Assembly: GCF_006937785.1 (NCBI RefSeq)
Contig: NZ_SJEE01000001.1
Span: forward strand, 62,001 to 126,000
Direction: 5' to 3'
Length of the DNA stretch: 64,000 nt
Source of the DNA: Pseudanabaena sp. UWO311
Lineage (GTDB): Bacteria > Cyanobacteriota > Cyanobacteriia > Pseudanabaenales > Pseudanabaenaceae
Shown here: piece after piece, positions 50,628-59,461 of the stretch
Layout of the letters: each line of letters begins with the position of its first letter
How positions within the stretch are numbered: the stretch's first letter is position 1
The notes under the pieces: generated by a model
Database searches by the model: none
What the model was told of the DNA's origin: nothing
Seen by the model: the letters and a program-made list of their open reading frames with translations, nothing else
Program-made: the position numbers and the translations under genes

Positions 50628-51035
50628 ATGAAAAATATACTTTTTAATTTAGGATTAGCGACACTCTCTACCCATGAGCTAGATGCTGTAACCCAATCAG
50701 AGTGGCATTTACTTTATATATTGAATAGTCTGCCAGAGCATATTGCTGAAACTTCTTTTGTGGCTATCCATGTTCCATTCTTCGCAATTATTTTCTGGTT
50801 AGGATTTAATGAAAACACTAGGATTAGAGAATGGTCAAGAATTGTATTTGCGATATTTCTGATTGTTCATGCTGGATTACACAAGAGGCTAGAAAATCAC
50901 CCGCTATATACCTTTAACTCGCCATTGTCTCAAGGATTAATTTTTGGTGCTGGGTTATTGGGGCTTCTGTATTTAATAGTTGCTTATGTATCGAATAGTC
51001 GCAATTCTAATTATGACAATCGACCTCAAATGTAA
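50628..51035 (+). CDS. Small membrane protein (DUF6713-like)
   Basis: The 135-residue protein has three to four hydrophobic segments and the early block THELDAVTQSEWHLLYILNSLPE. I recall similar short proteins as DUF6713; role unknown. Conserved His and Glu in the first helix (HELDAV) and a His in HAGLHKRLENHPLY could be metal or quinone ligands, which is conjecture. Confidence 0.68.
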   Translation: MKNILFNLGLATLSTHELDAVTQSEWHLLYILNSLPEHIAETSFVAIHVPFFAIIFWLGFNENTRIREWSRIVFAIFLIVHAGLHKRLENHPLYTFNSPLSQGLIFGAGLLGLLYLIVAYVSNSRNSNYDNRPQM

Positions 51036-51041
51036 AAAGCC

Positions 51042-51425
51042 GTGACAATAGTATTATCAGTTAGCAACTTTATTAATCGTGAAAAGCTTAAGGTAAAGAC
51101 CAACGATGTATTTTTGCTTTCGGGATTGTTATGGCTAGATGGTGATGGGGCGAGACTTTATAATTAGGAGGATGACCAATCTATAACCCTCAATGATCCT
51201 GAAGCTTGCTCAATATTGCGATCGCATTTTTCTGATGAGTACCTTGGGGGCGTAATATTGCAAGCTTGGATAAAAGATGGAAATGAAGGGTTAGAGATTT
51301 ATAATGTGTATTGGTTTGCTAGCTGTGAGCCAAACCATAATCCTTGCGCCCCAAGTAAATTTGGAGCAAAGATAATTATTCGACCTGTACCAGAGCAATA
51401 TCAATATTGCAGAGAGCCTTTTTAG
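51042..51425 (+). pseudogene. ORF interrupted by an in-frame amber codon
   Basis: From GTG 51042 the frame reads 41 residues to TAG at 51165-51167, and the same frame then stays open to 51425. It encodes EDDQSITLNDPEACSILRSH, FSDEYLGGVILQAWIKDGNE and so on to REPF. Both sides look like one soluble protein of about 127 residues. Either a recent nonsense mutation or a downstream start at ATG 51216 (69 residues) applies. No family recognised. Confidence 0.6.
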
Positions 51426-51440
51426 CTTGAATTTCTAAAT

Positions 51441-51638
51441 ATGCCAAAAATTGTGCAAATAACCATGCAAATAAATACAGAAGGCGATCGCATTTTATCT
51501 ACTACTCAAACAACTAAATCTTGCCACCCCTGCGAAGGCAAAGGCTATATATCAATTCGTGATTGCTCTGGAGAAATTCAACGCGAAGAAAACTGCTCAT
51601 TTTGCAATGGCTCAGGCAAAATCGAAATAGAGATTTGA
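51441..51638 (+). CDS. Small Zn-ribbon protein with DnaJ-type CxxCxGxG motifs
   Basis: The 65-residue protein has one CHPCEGKGYI and one CSFCNGSGKI, the same paired motif as half of the DnaJ cysteine-rich domain, likely binding one zinc. Similar tiny proteins occur in cyanobacteria as tryptophan-RNA-binding attenuator-inhibitor-like or assembly factors; the role here is unknown. It starts 15 bp after the interrupted ORF. Confidence 0.75.
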   Translation: MPKIVQITMQINTEGDRILSTTQTTKSCHPCEGKGYISIRDCSGEIQREENCSFCNGSGKIEIEI

Positions 51639-51766
51639 ATTTAAAAATCAATCAAGTGCTTACAAAGTAAAGATTTTGACATTAAGCATAAAAGCACTTG
51701 CCTAGTTTTTGTGACTATGCAAACATCTATTTAGAATTTATTCTAAATTTTAGATGAGATGTTCTC

Positions 51767-52516
51767 ATGAAACGTTCTTTGTTAATGCCTGCTATAGCGA
51801 TCGCGCTATTTAGTTGCGAATCTCAGCCAAATTCTGCGCCCACAACTCCAGTAACTGATGCTACACCTAAGCCCATAGTAGTTAAAGAACAAGCGATCGC
51901 TAAAGTATCATTGGTTGAAGAAAAGCCTGTGTCAGTATTATCAAAGAAAGATGCTAAAGAAACCGATGCTAAAGTTGGAATGGGTTTACATGTAGCGGAT
52001 ACCGTCCGCACACAAGGAAAAGGGAAAACTCAAATTGAATTTAATAATGGGATAGGATTTCGGATTGGTGGTAACTCAAGTGTACAGATTAAACCCAACA
52101 ATCGACTTAATCTTACTGAGGGCAAGATGATCACTTGGGTAAAACCAGGTTTAAAAGTTCCAACTGAAATATCTACAGCCTATGCCACAGCTGCAATTCG
52201 TGGTACGACTGCTTTTGTCGAAATCCCTAAAGACCTCAATAAGGGTATTAGGTTTTTCTCATGGGAAGGAACGGTGGTAGTTAAGCTAGCCAATCAGTCA
52301 AAGGAAATTACTTTGTTAACTGGTGAAGAAATAATTGTGATTCCTAATTCCACAAAACCTCCTGTTGTGCGTCGGTTGACCCTAAATGAGTGGAAAGAAA
52401 TTTCTAAAACCAGTGAATTATTGCGAAGCTTTAATTCTCCACTCCCCACTCAAAAAGTCATCGACAAGCTTGTTCCTGGACAATCAAGCCTCAGTCAAAC
52501 GCCTCCAGATAAATAA
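51767..52516 (+). CDS. FecR-domain lipoprotein
   Basis: The 249-residue protein has a lipobox ending in ALFSC (Cys17), then a Thr/Pro linker and a FecR domain (about 75-200). The FecR wording is VADTVRTQGKGKTQIEFNNGIGFRIGGNSSVQI, then AAIRGTTAFVEIP and VKLANQSKEITLLTGEEI. It lacks the anti-sigma N-terminal part of true FecR, so it is probably an envelope-associated sensor or scaffold. The stop codon lies in a palindrome. Confidence 0.88.
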   Translation: MKRSLLMPAIAIALFSCESQPNSAPTTPVTDATPKPIVVKEQAIAKVSLVEEKPVSVLSKKDAKETDAKVGMGLHVADTVRTQGKGKTQIEFNNGIGFRIGGNSSVQIKPNNRLNLTEGKMITWVKPGLKVPTEISTAYATAAIRGTTAFVEIPKDLNKGIRFFSWEGTVVVKLANQSKEITLLTGEEIIVIPNSTKPPVVRRLTLNEWKEISKTSELLRSFNSPLPTQKVIDKLVPGQSSLSQTPPDK

Positions 52517-52552
52517 TCCTAGAGTTACTAAGCAACTCTAGGATTATTTATC
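52508..52552. terminator. Bidirectional terminator between two lipoprotein genes
   Basis: 19-bp perfect arms gataaataatcctagagtt and complement with a 7-nt loop. The FecR-gene stop codon TAA (52514-52516) is inside the left arm. Confidence 0.85.
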
Positions 52553-52556
52553 TTCA

Positions 52557-53183
52557 TCATTTTTTGATTTTAAAAGATTCAATAAAGCGATCAGCATCGG
52601 CTTGCGAGAATTTGTCTGAAGGAGATACTACAACTACCTGATAGAGACGAATATTATCTGCAATACAAATTCGTCCTTTTGCAGTTGCATCAATCGATTG
52701 AATTTTCCCAGTACCATCGAAATCTAGGCATGGCGATTCGCCAAGTTTAGACTCTTTGGAAGAATTGATTTTGCCTTGAATGCTACCAGTAATAAAACCT
52801 TTCGCACCTAGATTGATCCGTTCTTGGAGTTCAGAGTCAGTGAATTTTGCTGGGTAGTCATTATAGCTAACCATATAGGCTGAAGTATTGGACTCAGATA
52901 TTGCCATATTTATCTTGACTGCACCAACTTCAGTCTTCTTTTCTTGAGACTGTTCTTGTGGTTTAGTTGGCATTTGCACGCTGAATTTCCCAGACTCAGA
53001 GCTGTAATCTTGCCAACCATTTGTAGCTGAGGGTTGAGGTTTAGAATCTGTATTTTTAGCTTGATCAGATGAATTGCTTGGAGTTGCTGATTTGGATGAA
53101 CTTGCGGTTTCGTTTGTAGATGGGGTACAAGCACTTACAGCAAATAAAACCAAACTAACTGCAAAGGAAAGATATTTTTTCAT
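52557..53183 (-). CDS. Lipoprotein of unknown function
   Basis: The 208-residue protein has a signal peptide with lipobox VSAC (Cys19) and a Ser/Asn/Lys-rich linker. The globular C-terminal domain is YSSESGKFSVQMPTKP at residue about 60 through ADADRFIESFKIKK. The beginning and end of this domain resemble short cyanobacterial exported proteins of unknown role. The gene is convergent with the FecR-domain gene. Confidence 0.75.
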   Translation of the reverse strand: MKKYLSFAVSLVLFAVSACTPSTNETASSSKSATPSNSSDQAKNTDSKPQPSATNGWQDYSSESGKFSVQMPTKPQEQSQEKKTEVGAVKINMAISESNTSAYMVSYNDYPAKFTDSELQERINLGAKGFITGSIQGKINSSKESKLGESPCLDFDGTGKIQSIDATAKGRICIADNIRLYQVVVVSPSDKFSQADADRFIESFKIKK

Positions 53184-53552
53184 GTTTATTGCATGTTTTG
53201 TTTTTAATTAGCAATGGGATGAGCATCCCGATAGAAACTACAGTTACGCTAATGCTTAAAGACTTAATTAGCAATAGTTTCAGTCGCCAAATTTTATCTT
53301 GATTCGGGATTACTCATGCAGGACTGCTCATATCATATCTATCAGAACTCCCTATCAATAACTAAAACTAGCTTACGAATTTAAGATTTATAGTTTAGCT
53401 TACGTAAATATCCAACGATTCCCCAAAATGCTTGCTGTGAAAGGATTTTAGTATTTTGAACGGTAATCAAAAATAGACGGTGAGACTACAAACAAGTCCT
53501 ACAATAAGACATACAATCTTATTGTAGGACTTGTTTGTATGGAGGGTGCAAA
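53184..53552. other. Intergenic region at the left edge of the phage-like element
   Basis: The 369-bp gap contains AT-rich DNA without recognisable genes and a perfect inverted repeat at 53487-53539 at its right end. It is the most likely left boundary of the element, but no direct repeat marking an attachment site was recognised. Confidence 0.55.
53487..53539. promoter_or_regulatory. Perfect 23-bp inverted repeat abutting a ribosome-binding site
   Basis: Arms 53487-53509 and 53517-53539 (tacaaacaagtcctacaataag and complement), 7-nt loop. GGAGG lies at 53541-53545 and ATG at 53553. Transcribed, it would form a strong leader hairpin right before the RBS. Confidence 0.75.
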
Positions 53553-53822
53553 ATGCCTAGAGCGAAAGGTCAGCTAACAAAAAAGCAACAAATTGGGACA
53601 CAAGGAATCAGATCGACTATCCCGTTAACGGTTTTTAGTGAGGATGAGGTCAAATTATTACTCTCCTACCTTTGGCACTGGGATATAGCCACAGACCAAG
53701 ATAATAATCCTAAGCTCGTTCGTGCTTCCAAGAGTTGTAAACCAGCAATGGCGATCGGTCAGACTAACTACTGTAGATTGCGCTATAAGTTAGAAAATTT
53801 CCTAACACCAAAAAACCTCTAG
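53553..53822 (+). CDS. Small basic protein at the edge of the phage-like element
   Basis: The 89-residue basic protein (MPRAKGQLTKKQQIGTQGIR, then FSEDEVKLLLSYLWHWDIAT) has no recognised family. GGAGG with 7-bp spacing decides ATG 53553; the upstream ATG at 53535 lies inside the inverted repeat. It converges with the next minus-strand gene, overlapping by 4 bp. Possibly a regulator of the element. Confidence 0.6.
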   Translation: MPRAKGQLTKKQQIGTQGIRSTIPLTVFSEDEVKLLLSYLWHWDIATDQDNNPKLVRASKSCKPAMAIGQTNYCRLRYKLENFLTPKNL

Positions 53823-54055
53823 CTTTCAAAATGATCGGAAACCCTAAACTTCCGATTTTGTTTTATTTCAGACTTAATGTCTTTGTTGTCTTCCTTTAGA
53901 GCTGCAAGTTCAGTATGAATAACCGCGATTTTCCCTAACACTTCAGTTTTTCCCACTTCTTGGGCTTGCTTTATCTCATTGATAGCGCTTGTCACTCTCA
54001 CCGTACTGATAAGAATGCCAATAGCTAAACTAGCTTCGATTACAAACGGGGGCAT
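53819..54055 (-). CDS. Small membrane-anchored coiled-coil protein (phage-like)
   Basis: The 78-residue protein has one N-terminal hydrophobic helix (VIEASLAIGILISTV) and a charged helical remainder (KIAVIHTELAALKEDNKDIK). This plan is seen in small phage holin-accessory or Rz-like proteins; no sequence match is claimed. It is last of four minus-strand genes that run from 55592. Confidence 0.55.
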   Translation of the reverse strand: MPPFVIEASLAIGILISTVRVTSAINEIKQAQEVGKTEVLGKIAVIHTELAALKEDNKDIKSEIKQNRKFRVSDHFES

Positions 54056-54057
54056 AA

Positions 54058-54456
54058 TTACAAATTTCCTAAGAATAAATTTGAATTGTCTAGTCTGATA
54101 ACTTCGATAGATGGATCGTAGAGACTCTCGTAAATCGTGATAACTGTTACGGCTTTCAGCTTGGTTGATGGCACGATTACGAGCTTATATTTAGTCGCGG
54201 TTGAAATGTCGATATCGACTAGATTTTTATCGAATTTCAAGGATTGCGATCGCGCCGCCGTAAAGCCTAAAGTCGGGATAAATAGAAACGGTTGCAAACT
54301 TCCAAAATAATTAGAGTTGCCTCTGATTTGCCTTGAAATATTCGCAACCGATAGATCTATAACGAGCCTAGACTGTGTAAGCAATAGAGGGATAGCGTAT
54401 TCACGTTTGAGTCCGAAATTGACGCTAGCCCTATGCAACAGCTTAAGGTTGTTCAT
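54058..54456 (-). CDS. Hypothetical protein of the phage-like element
   Basis: The 132-residue protein is mixed alpha/beta (KYKLVIVPSTKLKAVTVITIYES), with no membrane segment or motif recognised. It is 2 bp from the next gene and 6 bp from the previous one, so it is part of a four-gene minus-strand operon. No HIP1 site occurs except at its far end (54246). Could be a small structural protein. Confidence 0.55.
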   Translation of the reverse strand: MNNLKLLHRASVNFGLKREYAIPLLLTQSRLVIDLSVANISRQIRGNSNYFGSLQPFLFIPTLGFTAARSQSLKFDKNLVDIDISTATKYKLVIVPSTKLKAVTVITIYESLYDPSIEVIRLDNSNLFLGNL

Positions 54457-54462
54457 TAGTTC

Positions 54463-54903
54463 CTACTTCTTGGAAGTATCGCCAGTCTCGTATTTTGTAC
54501 CCGCTGGGGTAATAAATACCTTAGCCTTGCTGTTTTTTGTTAGAGCCTCAATAGCCTTACTGTACGAGCAACCAGACGGAACGATAACGGAATAGAATTG
54601 AACACCATCGGCAGAGCAACGAAGCTTCCGACGGGCGCTTTTAGTACCGTTCTTTCGAGGCAAGTATTTAGCCGTCTTAGACTTGTTATCAACTAGGCTA
54701 GGAGCTTTCGAGGCGGCTGCTTTCTTGAGTTTGATATCAAGAGCAGTAATGGTACTTTCTGAGACTTTTGCAACCAGATCGATAGAGGACTTTGCATTCT
54801 TGGGCTTAATGCTTGCGAACACAATCGAAACCTTCTTACCGCCTCCAGCGCTCTTTCCCTTAGTACCAGTCTTTTTAGTTGATGGCTTTTTGGTCGTTGC
54901 CAT
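54463..54903 (-). CDS. Hypothetical protein with histone-like basic N terminus
   Basis: The 146-residue protein has a Lys/Thr/Gly/Ser-rich tail (TTKKPSTKKTGTKGKSAGGG) followed by a basic domain with few acidic residues. Such tails bind nucleic acid non-specifically. The position in a presumed structural operon would fit a DNA-packing or capsid-lining protein, which is inference. Confidence 0.6.
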   Translation of the reverse strand: MATTKKPSTKKTGTKGKSAGGGKKVSIVFASIKPKNAKSSIDLVAKVSESTITALDIKLKKAAASKAPSLVDNKSKTAKYLPRKNGTKSARRKLRCSADGVQFYSVIVPSGCSYSKAIEALTKNSKAKVFITPAGTKYETGDTSKK

Positions 54904-54992
54904 AATTTAGGATTCCTTTAAGAATGAGATTTGATTGAATCAAGAGAGATTTATGAGAGATAGAAAAAGCTATTTCTATCTCTCATAACCAA

Positions 54993-55499
54993 CTACACGT
55001 AATCGAGTGCAGTGAGGGTGATTTCACCAGCCGAGCCGAAAGAAGGGGTAAAAGGAATTTGTGCGGTGATTGTTGCGATACGAGTTTCCAAGCTGATATC
55101 AACTTGAATATTCGTAGGACGATCGGTCTCAGGCGTAACAGCAAGTTCAGCAGCAGATAACTTTTGAGCGATTTCCAAGGTAGCACCTTGCAATGTTGTA
55201 GACTTCGCGGTACCAGTGCCGGGAACGAAAGCACTGTAAGAACCGCCTAAATAATCGGTTGGAACGGAAACAATTCCACCTGAAGTATTTGCACTTTCAG
55301 AGATTGGAAGTGTGACAGCAATATCGTAAGAATTTGTATCGAAATTCGCCGACATCGCGACATTATTTTTCGGAGCTTGGCTAGAGTTAGCAGCATTGCG
55401 AGTCTTTTCAGCTTCGTTCAACTTGCGAACAACTTCTACAAAAGCACCTGCTAAAGTTGTAGAGTCTAAATCTGAACCAGTAGGGGTATATACGGACAT
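54993..55499 (-). CDS. Hypothetical repeat protein of the phage-like element
   Basis: The protein has about 168 residues from ATG 55499 (up to 199 if GTG 55592 or ATG 55571 is used; the latter has GGGG upstream). It contains two homologous units of about 70 residues: STTLAGAFVEVVRKLNEAEK...YDIAVTLPI and STTLQGATLEIAQKLSAAEL...ATITAQIPF. No family is recognised. First gene of the minus-strand operon, so it may be the most highly expressed. Confidence 0.6.
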   Translation of the reverse strand: MSVYTPTGSDLDSTTLAGAFVEVVRKLNEAEKTRNAANSSQAPKNNVAMSANFDTNSYDIAVTLPISESANTSGGIVSVPTDYLGGSYSAFVPGTGTAKSTTLQGATLEIAQKLSAAELAVTPETDRPTNIQVDISLETRIATITAQIPFTPSFGSAGEITLTALDYV

Positions 55500-55723
55500 A
55501 CGTTTAAGCGTTGGATGTGGAACGTTTACGAGGTTTAGTAATGCCTTAAAATCAAAAAATCGTAAACTCATAAAACCCCAAAAAGCTTTCACTAACTGGC
55601 ATTTTGGTACATAGCGAAAACATTTCGACAGTAGGGGCGAAATGAGCTTTTATGCCTTTACGAAAATTTTTTTTATGACCATAATCAAACCCATAAATTT
55701 ATTAAGAATTCGGGTTAATTGCA

Positions 55724-56050
55724 ATGACAGCAATGGTTAAAACGGGGTCGCCCAGTAGTGCCCAACATCGCTTACCTGACAATGTCGATACGGTTGAAAA
55801 GGCTATTGCATGGGGTCTCGAAATTATGTGGGATTTATACGGAGCTTCAGAGTTCTACCCTGTAAAGAATGCAGCTCCCGTAATGAGAGTGCAAAAGAAT
55901 ACTTTTAAAGCTGGCAATGGCAAGCGGACTAATCTTTACTCGGTTTACCTTACTGTTGACGAGGATTTTGGGCGGGATGGTAACACGAAAGAATGGCTAG
56001 CTACTGAAGAAATCGGGGCCGCTGTGGCTAGCAATGGATTTAATAGCTAA
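55724..56050 (+). CDS. Hypothetical protein of the phage-like element
   Basis: The 108-residue protein is soluble (DTVEKAIAWGLEIMWDLYGA; YSVYLTVDEDFGRDGNTKEW). No motif recognised. It starts the plus-strand block 55724-60164 and diverges from the minus-strand operon, so the 55500-55723 gap should carry divergent promoters. Confidence 0.55.
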   Translation: MTAMVKTGSPSSAQHRLPDNVDTVEKAIAWGLEIMWDLYGASEFYPVKNAAPVMRVQKNTFKAGNGKRTNLYSVYLTVDEDFGRDGNTKEWLATEEIGAAVASNGFNS

Positions 56051-56082
56051 CAGTAAAAATTGAACTATAAACACTAAAATCG

Positions 56083-57465
56083 ATGACTCTATTTACAAAC
56101 ATTTGGAATGCTGATCACGAATTTTCTGACGGCAATATTGAGATTGCAAACACTCTAAGCAGTCTGCGTAAAGCTTATATCGAAACTCTCGTTACAGGGC
56201 TTTCTGACAGCTTGGCTTATCCAATCTTGCTAGGGTTCTTATATCAGATTGATGCTAGCGCAAAGCGCTCGAAACCTTATCCAATTGTGTCTCAACGTCA
56301 AACGATCAATCTAGATTTGTCAGAGTGCGAGACATTCATTTTTATTCCATCAAATCGACTGATTGATGATTACACCTTGAAGTTGTATGTATCGACAGAA
56401 TCAGGCGACGGGGAATCTGTTGACCTGACTGCATACGCTCTTAAAACTGAATTACCAGACTTTGACAGCTTCGTTACTCAAGAATCTCTAGTGACAGCTT
56501 TGAGTGACTATGCTTTGGTTTCACAACTGCCAGATCTATCGAGTTATGTGAGTGAATCAGAACTAGAGACGGCATTAAGTAACTACGTCTCGGTTTCACA
56601 ACTGCCAGATCTATCGAGTTATGTGACTGAATCAGAACTAGCCACGGCATTAAGCTCAGTCGCTAGTTTTCAAAACTTTATCCCTAGTGCGACAAGCACA
56701 ACCCTTGAAAGTGGTAAAAGCTATCAATCTACAGCATCAGATTTAGTTTTTACGCTTCCATCTTCGCCAAGTATTGCTGATGTAATTAAGCTAGCAACTG
56801 GTGATTTTTCGCTACTCACACGACATGGCAATGCTTTGCAGCGAATCTTGAATAGCAATACTTTTACTGTCACAGGCTCAAACAATGGAATCATGCTCAA
56901 ACCTTATAGCTCTATTAGCTTGAGGTTCTGTGGATTCAATATATGGGCAGCTTTTGACAAAACCAGAACCGTAAATAATTTCACCCCAATTACTCAAGAG
57001 TCAACCGCGACAAAGAAAAACTACACAGCTACAGCCCCTGTAGCTGCATACGGCGCTCTCATTTCTGGTATTTGGAATGGAGTGAAATCATTAGGGGCAC
57101 TTGCTAATGGATATCTCTCTGACGCAACCACAGGCGATATTTTAGTCACGGTTTCCGAACCAATTCTATTAAGCCAAATCAGGCTGTGCAATGGACAAGC
57201 TAATGTAGGGCTCGGAATCAATGATCCTTATTCTGTGAGAGACATTAAAATTTATGCTGGCAGTACAGATACAGCTGAATACTTAGGTGTATACACTTTT
57301 TCTAATACCAGTGCTGCTGAGGAGAACAAGGCTATTACTCAGAATACGGCTCCATCAAATACTTTCTTGTTTAGGGTGAATTCCGTCACGCCGCGAATAA
57401 TCGGTATTTTAGAGCTTGAGCTTTGGGGGAAAGGCGCGACAGGGGGGGAAGTGTCGGTATCTTAG
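56083..57465 (+). CDS. Fibre-like protein with tandem repeats and a C-terminal discoidin-like domain
   Basis: The protein has 460 residues. A middle region (about 125-200) repeats L-S-D/N-Y-x-x-V-S-Q-L-P-D-L-S-S-Y-V-x-E-S-E-L-x-T-A-L with a 78-bp nearly identical nucleotide repeat (56515-56592, 56593-56670), typical of trimeric fibre stalks. The C-terminal about 150 residues (LVTVSEPILLSQIRLCNGQA; VRDIKIYAGSTDTAEYLG; GILELELWGKG) resemble F5/8-type discoidin sugar-binding folds. Role as receptor-binding fibre is inferred. Confidence 0.68.
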   Translation: MTLFTNIWNADHEFSDGNIEIANTLSSLRKAYIETLVTGLSDSLAYPILLGFLYQIDASAKRSKPYPIVSQRQTINLDLSECETFIFIPSNRLIDDYTLKLYVSTESGDGESVDLTAYALKTELPDFDSFVTQESLVTALSDYALVSQLPDLSSYVSESELETALSNYVSVSQLPDLSSYVTESELATALSSVASFQNFIPSATSTTLESGKSYQSTASDLVFTLPSSPSIADVIKLATGDFSLLTRHGNALQRILNSNTFTVTGSNNGIMLKPYSSISLRFCGFNIWAAFDKTRTVNNFTPITQESTATKKNYTATAPVAAYGALISGIWNGVKSLGALANGYLSDATTGDILVTVSEPILLSQIRLCNGQANVGLGINDPYSVRDIKIYAGSTDTAEYLGVYTFSNTSAAEENKAITQNTAPSNTFLFRVNSVTPRIIGILELELWGKGATGGEVSVS

Positions 57466-57499
57466 AGGAATTTGATTTAAAAGTTGATTTAATAAAAAT

Positions 57500-59461
57500 A
57501 TGGCAACCCAAAACTCATTAACTGCGGACCAACTGAGACAGCTAGAGAGGCAATTAAACCAAGGAGCTGTGCCGTTCAGCCCTCCTACCGTTCCTAGTGA
57601 CAATGGTTTGCTAAGGCAGCCTCCAAACATCCCAAATACTGCGCCTACTGCATCACAAGCACAAAGACTGATTGAAGATCTAAACAAACGCACTGCGCCC
57701 ACTCCAACAACAGCGCCCACACCTAGCACCCCTATCCCCCCGATAAATACACCGCCAAGCGCTTCTCTAGGGCAGAGGGTAAATACTGCCTTAACCTCTC
57801 CTATCTCCTTTCCTGCTGCTGACAAAGTAAATAATGTATTGAATAAAGCGGGAAATGCCGCTGCTGTTGCAAGTGTTGCGCTAAGCGTTGGTGGATCGCT
57901 TGCTAATGCTGTACGAAATCCTAATGCAAATGCATTAGCACAAAGCGCGGTAACCACTGCCGCTGGAGCTTTGTTACTTGCGCCAAATCCTTATGCTAAG
58001 GCGGCTGGGTTAGCTTTGTCAGTGTTGGGCTCTCCAATAGTTAATCTAGTATTCCCTAGTAAAGAAAATGTCGCTCCAAGCAGATCGGCGTTACCTTTTT
58101 CTGGAGGGCAAAACGATACACTGTATAGGCTTTATATTTCCTATACCGTAATAGCGACAGGGGCTAGAGTTCCATCCTTCCCATTCAACTCTATTCAGGG
58201 GGGGATACGTGGAGCTGAATCATTCACGAACATAAACGAATCGAGTGGAATAATCGTTTATGGGAAAGATGGACAGGTTTCATTCTCTGCAAATTCTTCT
58301 TTCTATAGAGATTTCACTTTAGATCGGGTAGAGAGAGTTGATGGGCTGCCAGATCCTGACAAAATAAATTATGTCCCTTTAGTTATTAATGATGGGAGGT
58401 CTACAGCTCCTCCTTTCGATTTCGACCCTAGCGCTATTGGTGACGCATTAAAGAAACTTGAAGACTTGAAAAACAGCGTCAATGGCTTAAGTGATGACAA
58501 CGTAGAGATCCTTAATCAATTAAGGAATTTGGCTAATCCATCGACTTCTAATCCGTTGCAAAGTGCTCCTGTTGCTCCAAATTCAGCACCATTGCCAAGT
58601 ATTGCGCCGCCTGATAGCAAAGCCCCAAAGAAGGATGATGATAAGGAAAGCTTGGCGGATAAGCTAAAAAAACTAGCGCCTAATAGTACTCCTTCGGCGG
58701 CTTCAGCACCTTTAGCCAAAGCTGGTAGTAGCAATCTTGTCGATCAAGTCAACCAGATAAAGAAAGCCAATGAAGAACATGCTCTAAAAGACACAAAAAA
58801 TACTACACAAAATCAACAAGATAGATTTAGAGATCCGAAGGATTGCCAGTTTAGTTGCGAGAATTTGGCTAAGTGCTTTACTGATTTAAAGGTTCAAATA
58901 TTTGATGGGTGTAATCCTGAAAATGGAACTGCGAAAACTAAGGAGATTACTATTCAAGTTTTGCCAAAGGATAAGGCTAAAACAGAGGCATCATTCAAGG
59001 AATTACTTGATATTAGGTCTAGAGAATGTAGCTTGAATGATCGTGTGCTATCGGTTCCAGAATACTGGCAAGTGAGGGTTGGACAAAAGCCACAGGCGGC
59101 GATTGTTTACCGTGAGTTTAAGGATGGTAAATTTACTAATAGCTGTTGGACTTTGCACATTCCACATTACACAGGGAATAAGAATAGCAAGCCGAATTTA
59201 TCGCAATATAGCAAGGGTGAATCCAGTGCTATCTATGTCTGTAAGGATAATTCTCAATTACAGGTGTATGCCTCAACTGAGGCTGAAGCTAAGCGATTAA
59301 TCAATCAATTAGAGAAGTATATTGACCCTAAATTTAGAGGCGATATCGTTAAGTATGGAACTCGTAAAGGTATCAAGAAAACCACTGTCCGCCCTGTGAG
59401 ACTTGATTACTATTCGACTGGGCAATTGTCGCTTAGTCCTGATTGGAGTATTGCTTTATGA
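57500..59461 (+). CDS. Large unknown protein of the phage-like element
   Basis: The protein has 653 residues. The N-terminal 100 residues are Pro/Thr/Ala-rich and low-complexity. A hydrophobic Ala/Leu-rich stretch at about 108-185 (AAAVASVALSVGGSLANAV, AAGALLLAPNPYAKAAGLAL) has a membrane-insertion look. A charged helical region lies at about 320-420, and a Cys-rich domain at about 450-640 (CQFSCENLAKCFTDLK; DGCNPENGTAK). No family is recognised. It overlaps the next gene by 4 bp (ATGA). Confidence 0.6.
   Translation: MATQNSLTADQLRQLERQLNQGAVPFSPPTVPSDNGLLRQPPNIPNTAPTASQAQRLIEDLNKRTAPTPTTAPTPSTPIPPINTPPSASLGQRVNTALTSPISFPAADKVNNVLNKAGNAAAVASVALSVGGSLANAVRNPNANALAQSAVTTAAGALLLAPNPYAKAAGLALSVLGSPIVNLVFPSKENVAPSRSALPFSGGQNDTLYRLYISYTVIATGARVPSFPFNSIQGGIRGAESFTNINESSGIIVYGKDGQVSFSANSSFYRDFTLDRVERVDGLPDPDKINYVPLVINDGRSTAPPFDFDPSAIGDALKKLEDLKNSVNGLSDDNVEILNQLRNLANPSTSNPLQSAPVAPNSAPLPSIAPPDSKAPKKDDDKESLADKLKKLAPNSTPSAASAPLAKAGSSNLVDQVNQIKKANEEHALKDTKNTTQNQQDRFRDPKDCQFSCENLAKCFTDLKVQIFDGCNPENGTAKTKEITIQVLPKDKAKTEASFKELLDIRSRECSLNDRVLSVPEYWQVRVGQKPQAAIVYREFKDGKFTNSCWTLHIPHYTGNKNSKPNLSQYSKGESSAIYVCKDNSQLQVYASTEAEAKRLINQLEKYIDPKFRGDIVKYGTRKGIKKTTVRPVRLDYYSTGQLSLSPDWSIAL

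Noticed and set aside
56515-56670. Possible CRISPR-like repeat
   Set aside because: Two 78-bp direct repeats lie in frame inside a coding sequence, without spacers.
57409-57957. Minus-strand ORF of 182 residues
   Set aside because: It mirrors the low-complexity Pro/Ala/Thr coding region of the 653-residue gene; no RBS and Gly/Val/Ala-biased shadow composition.
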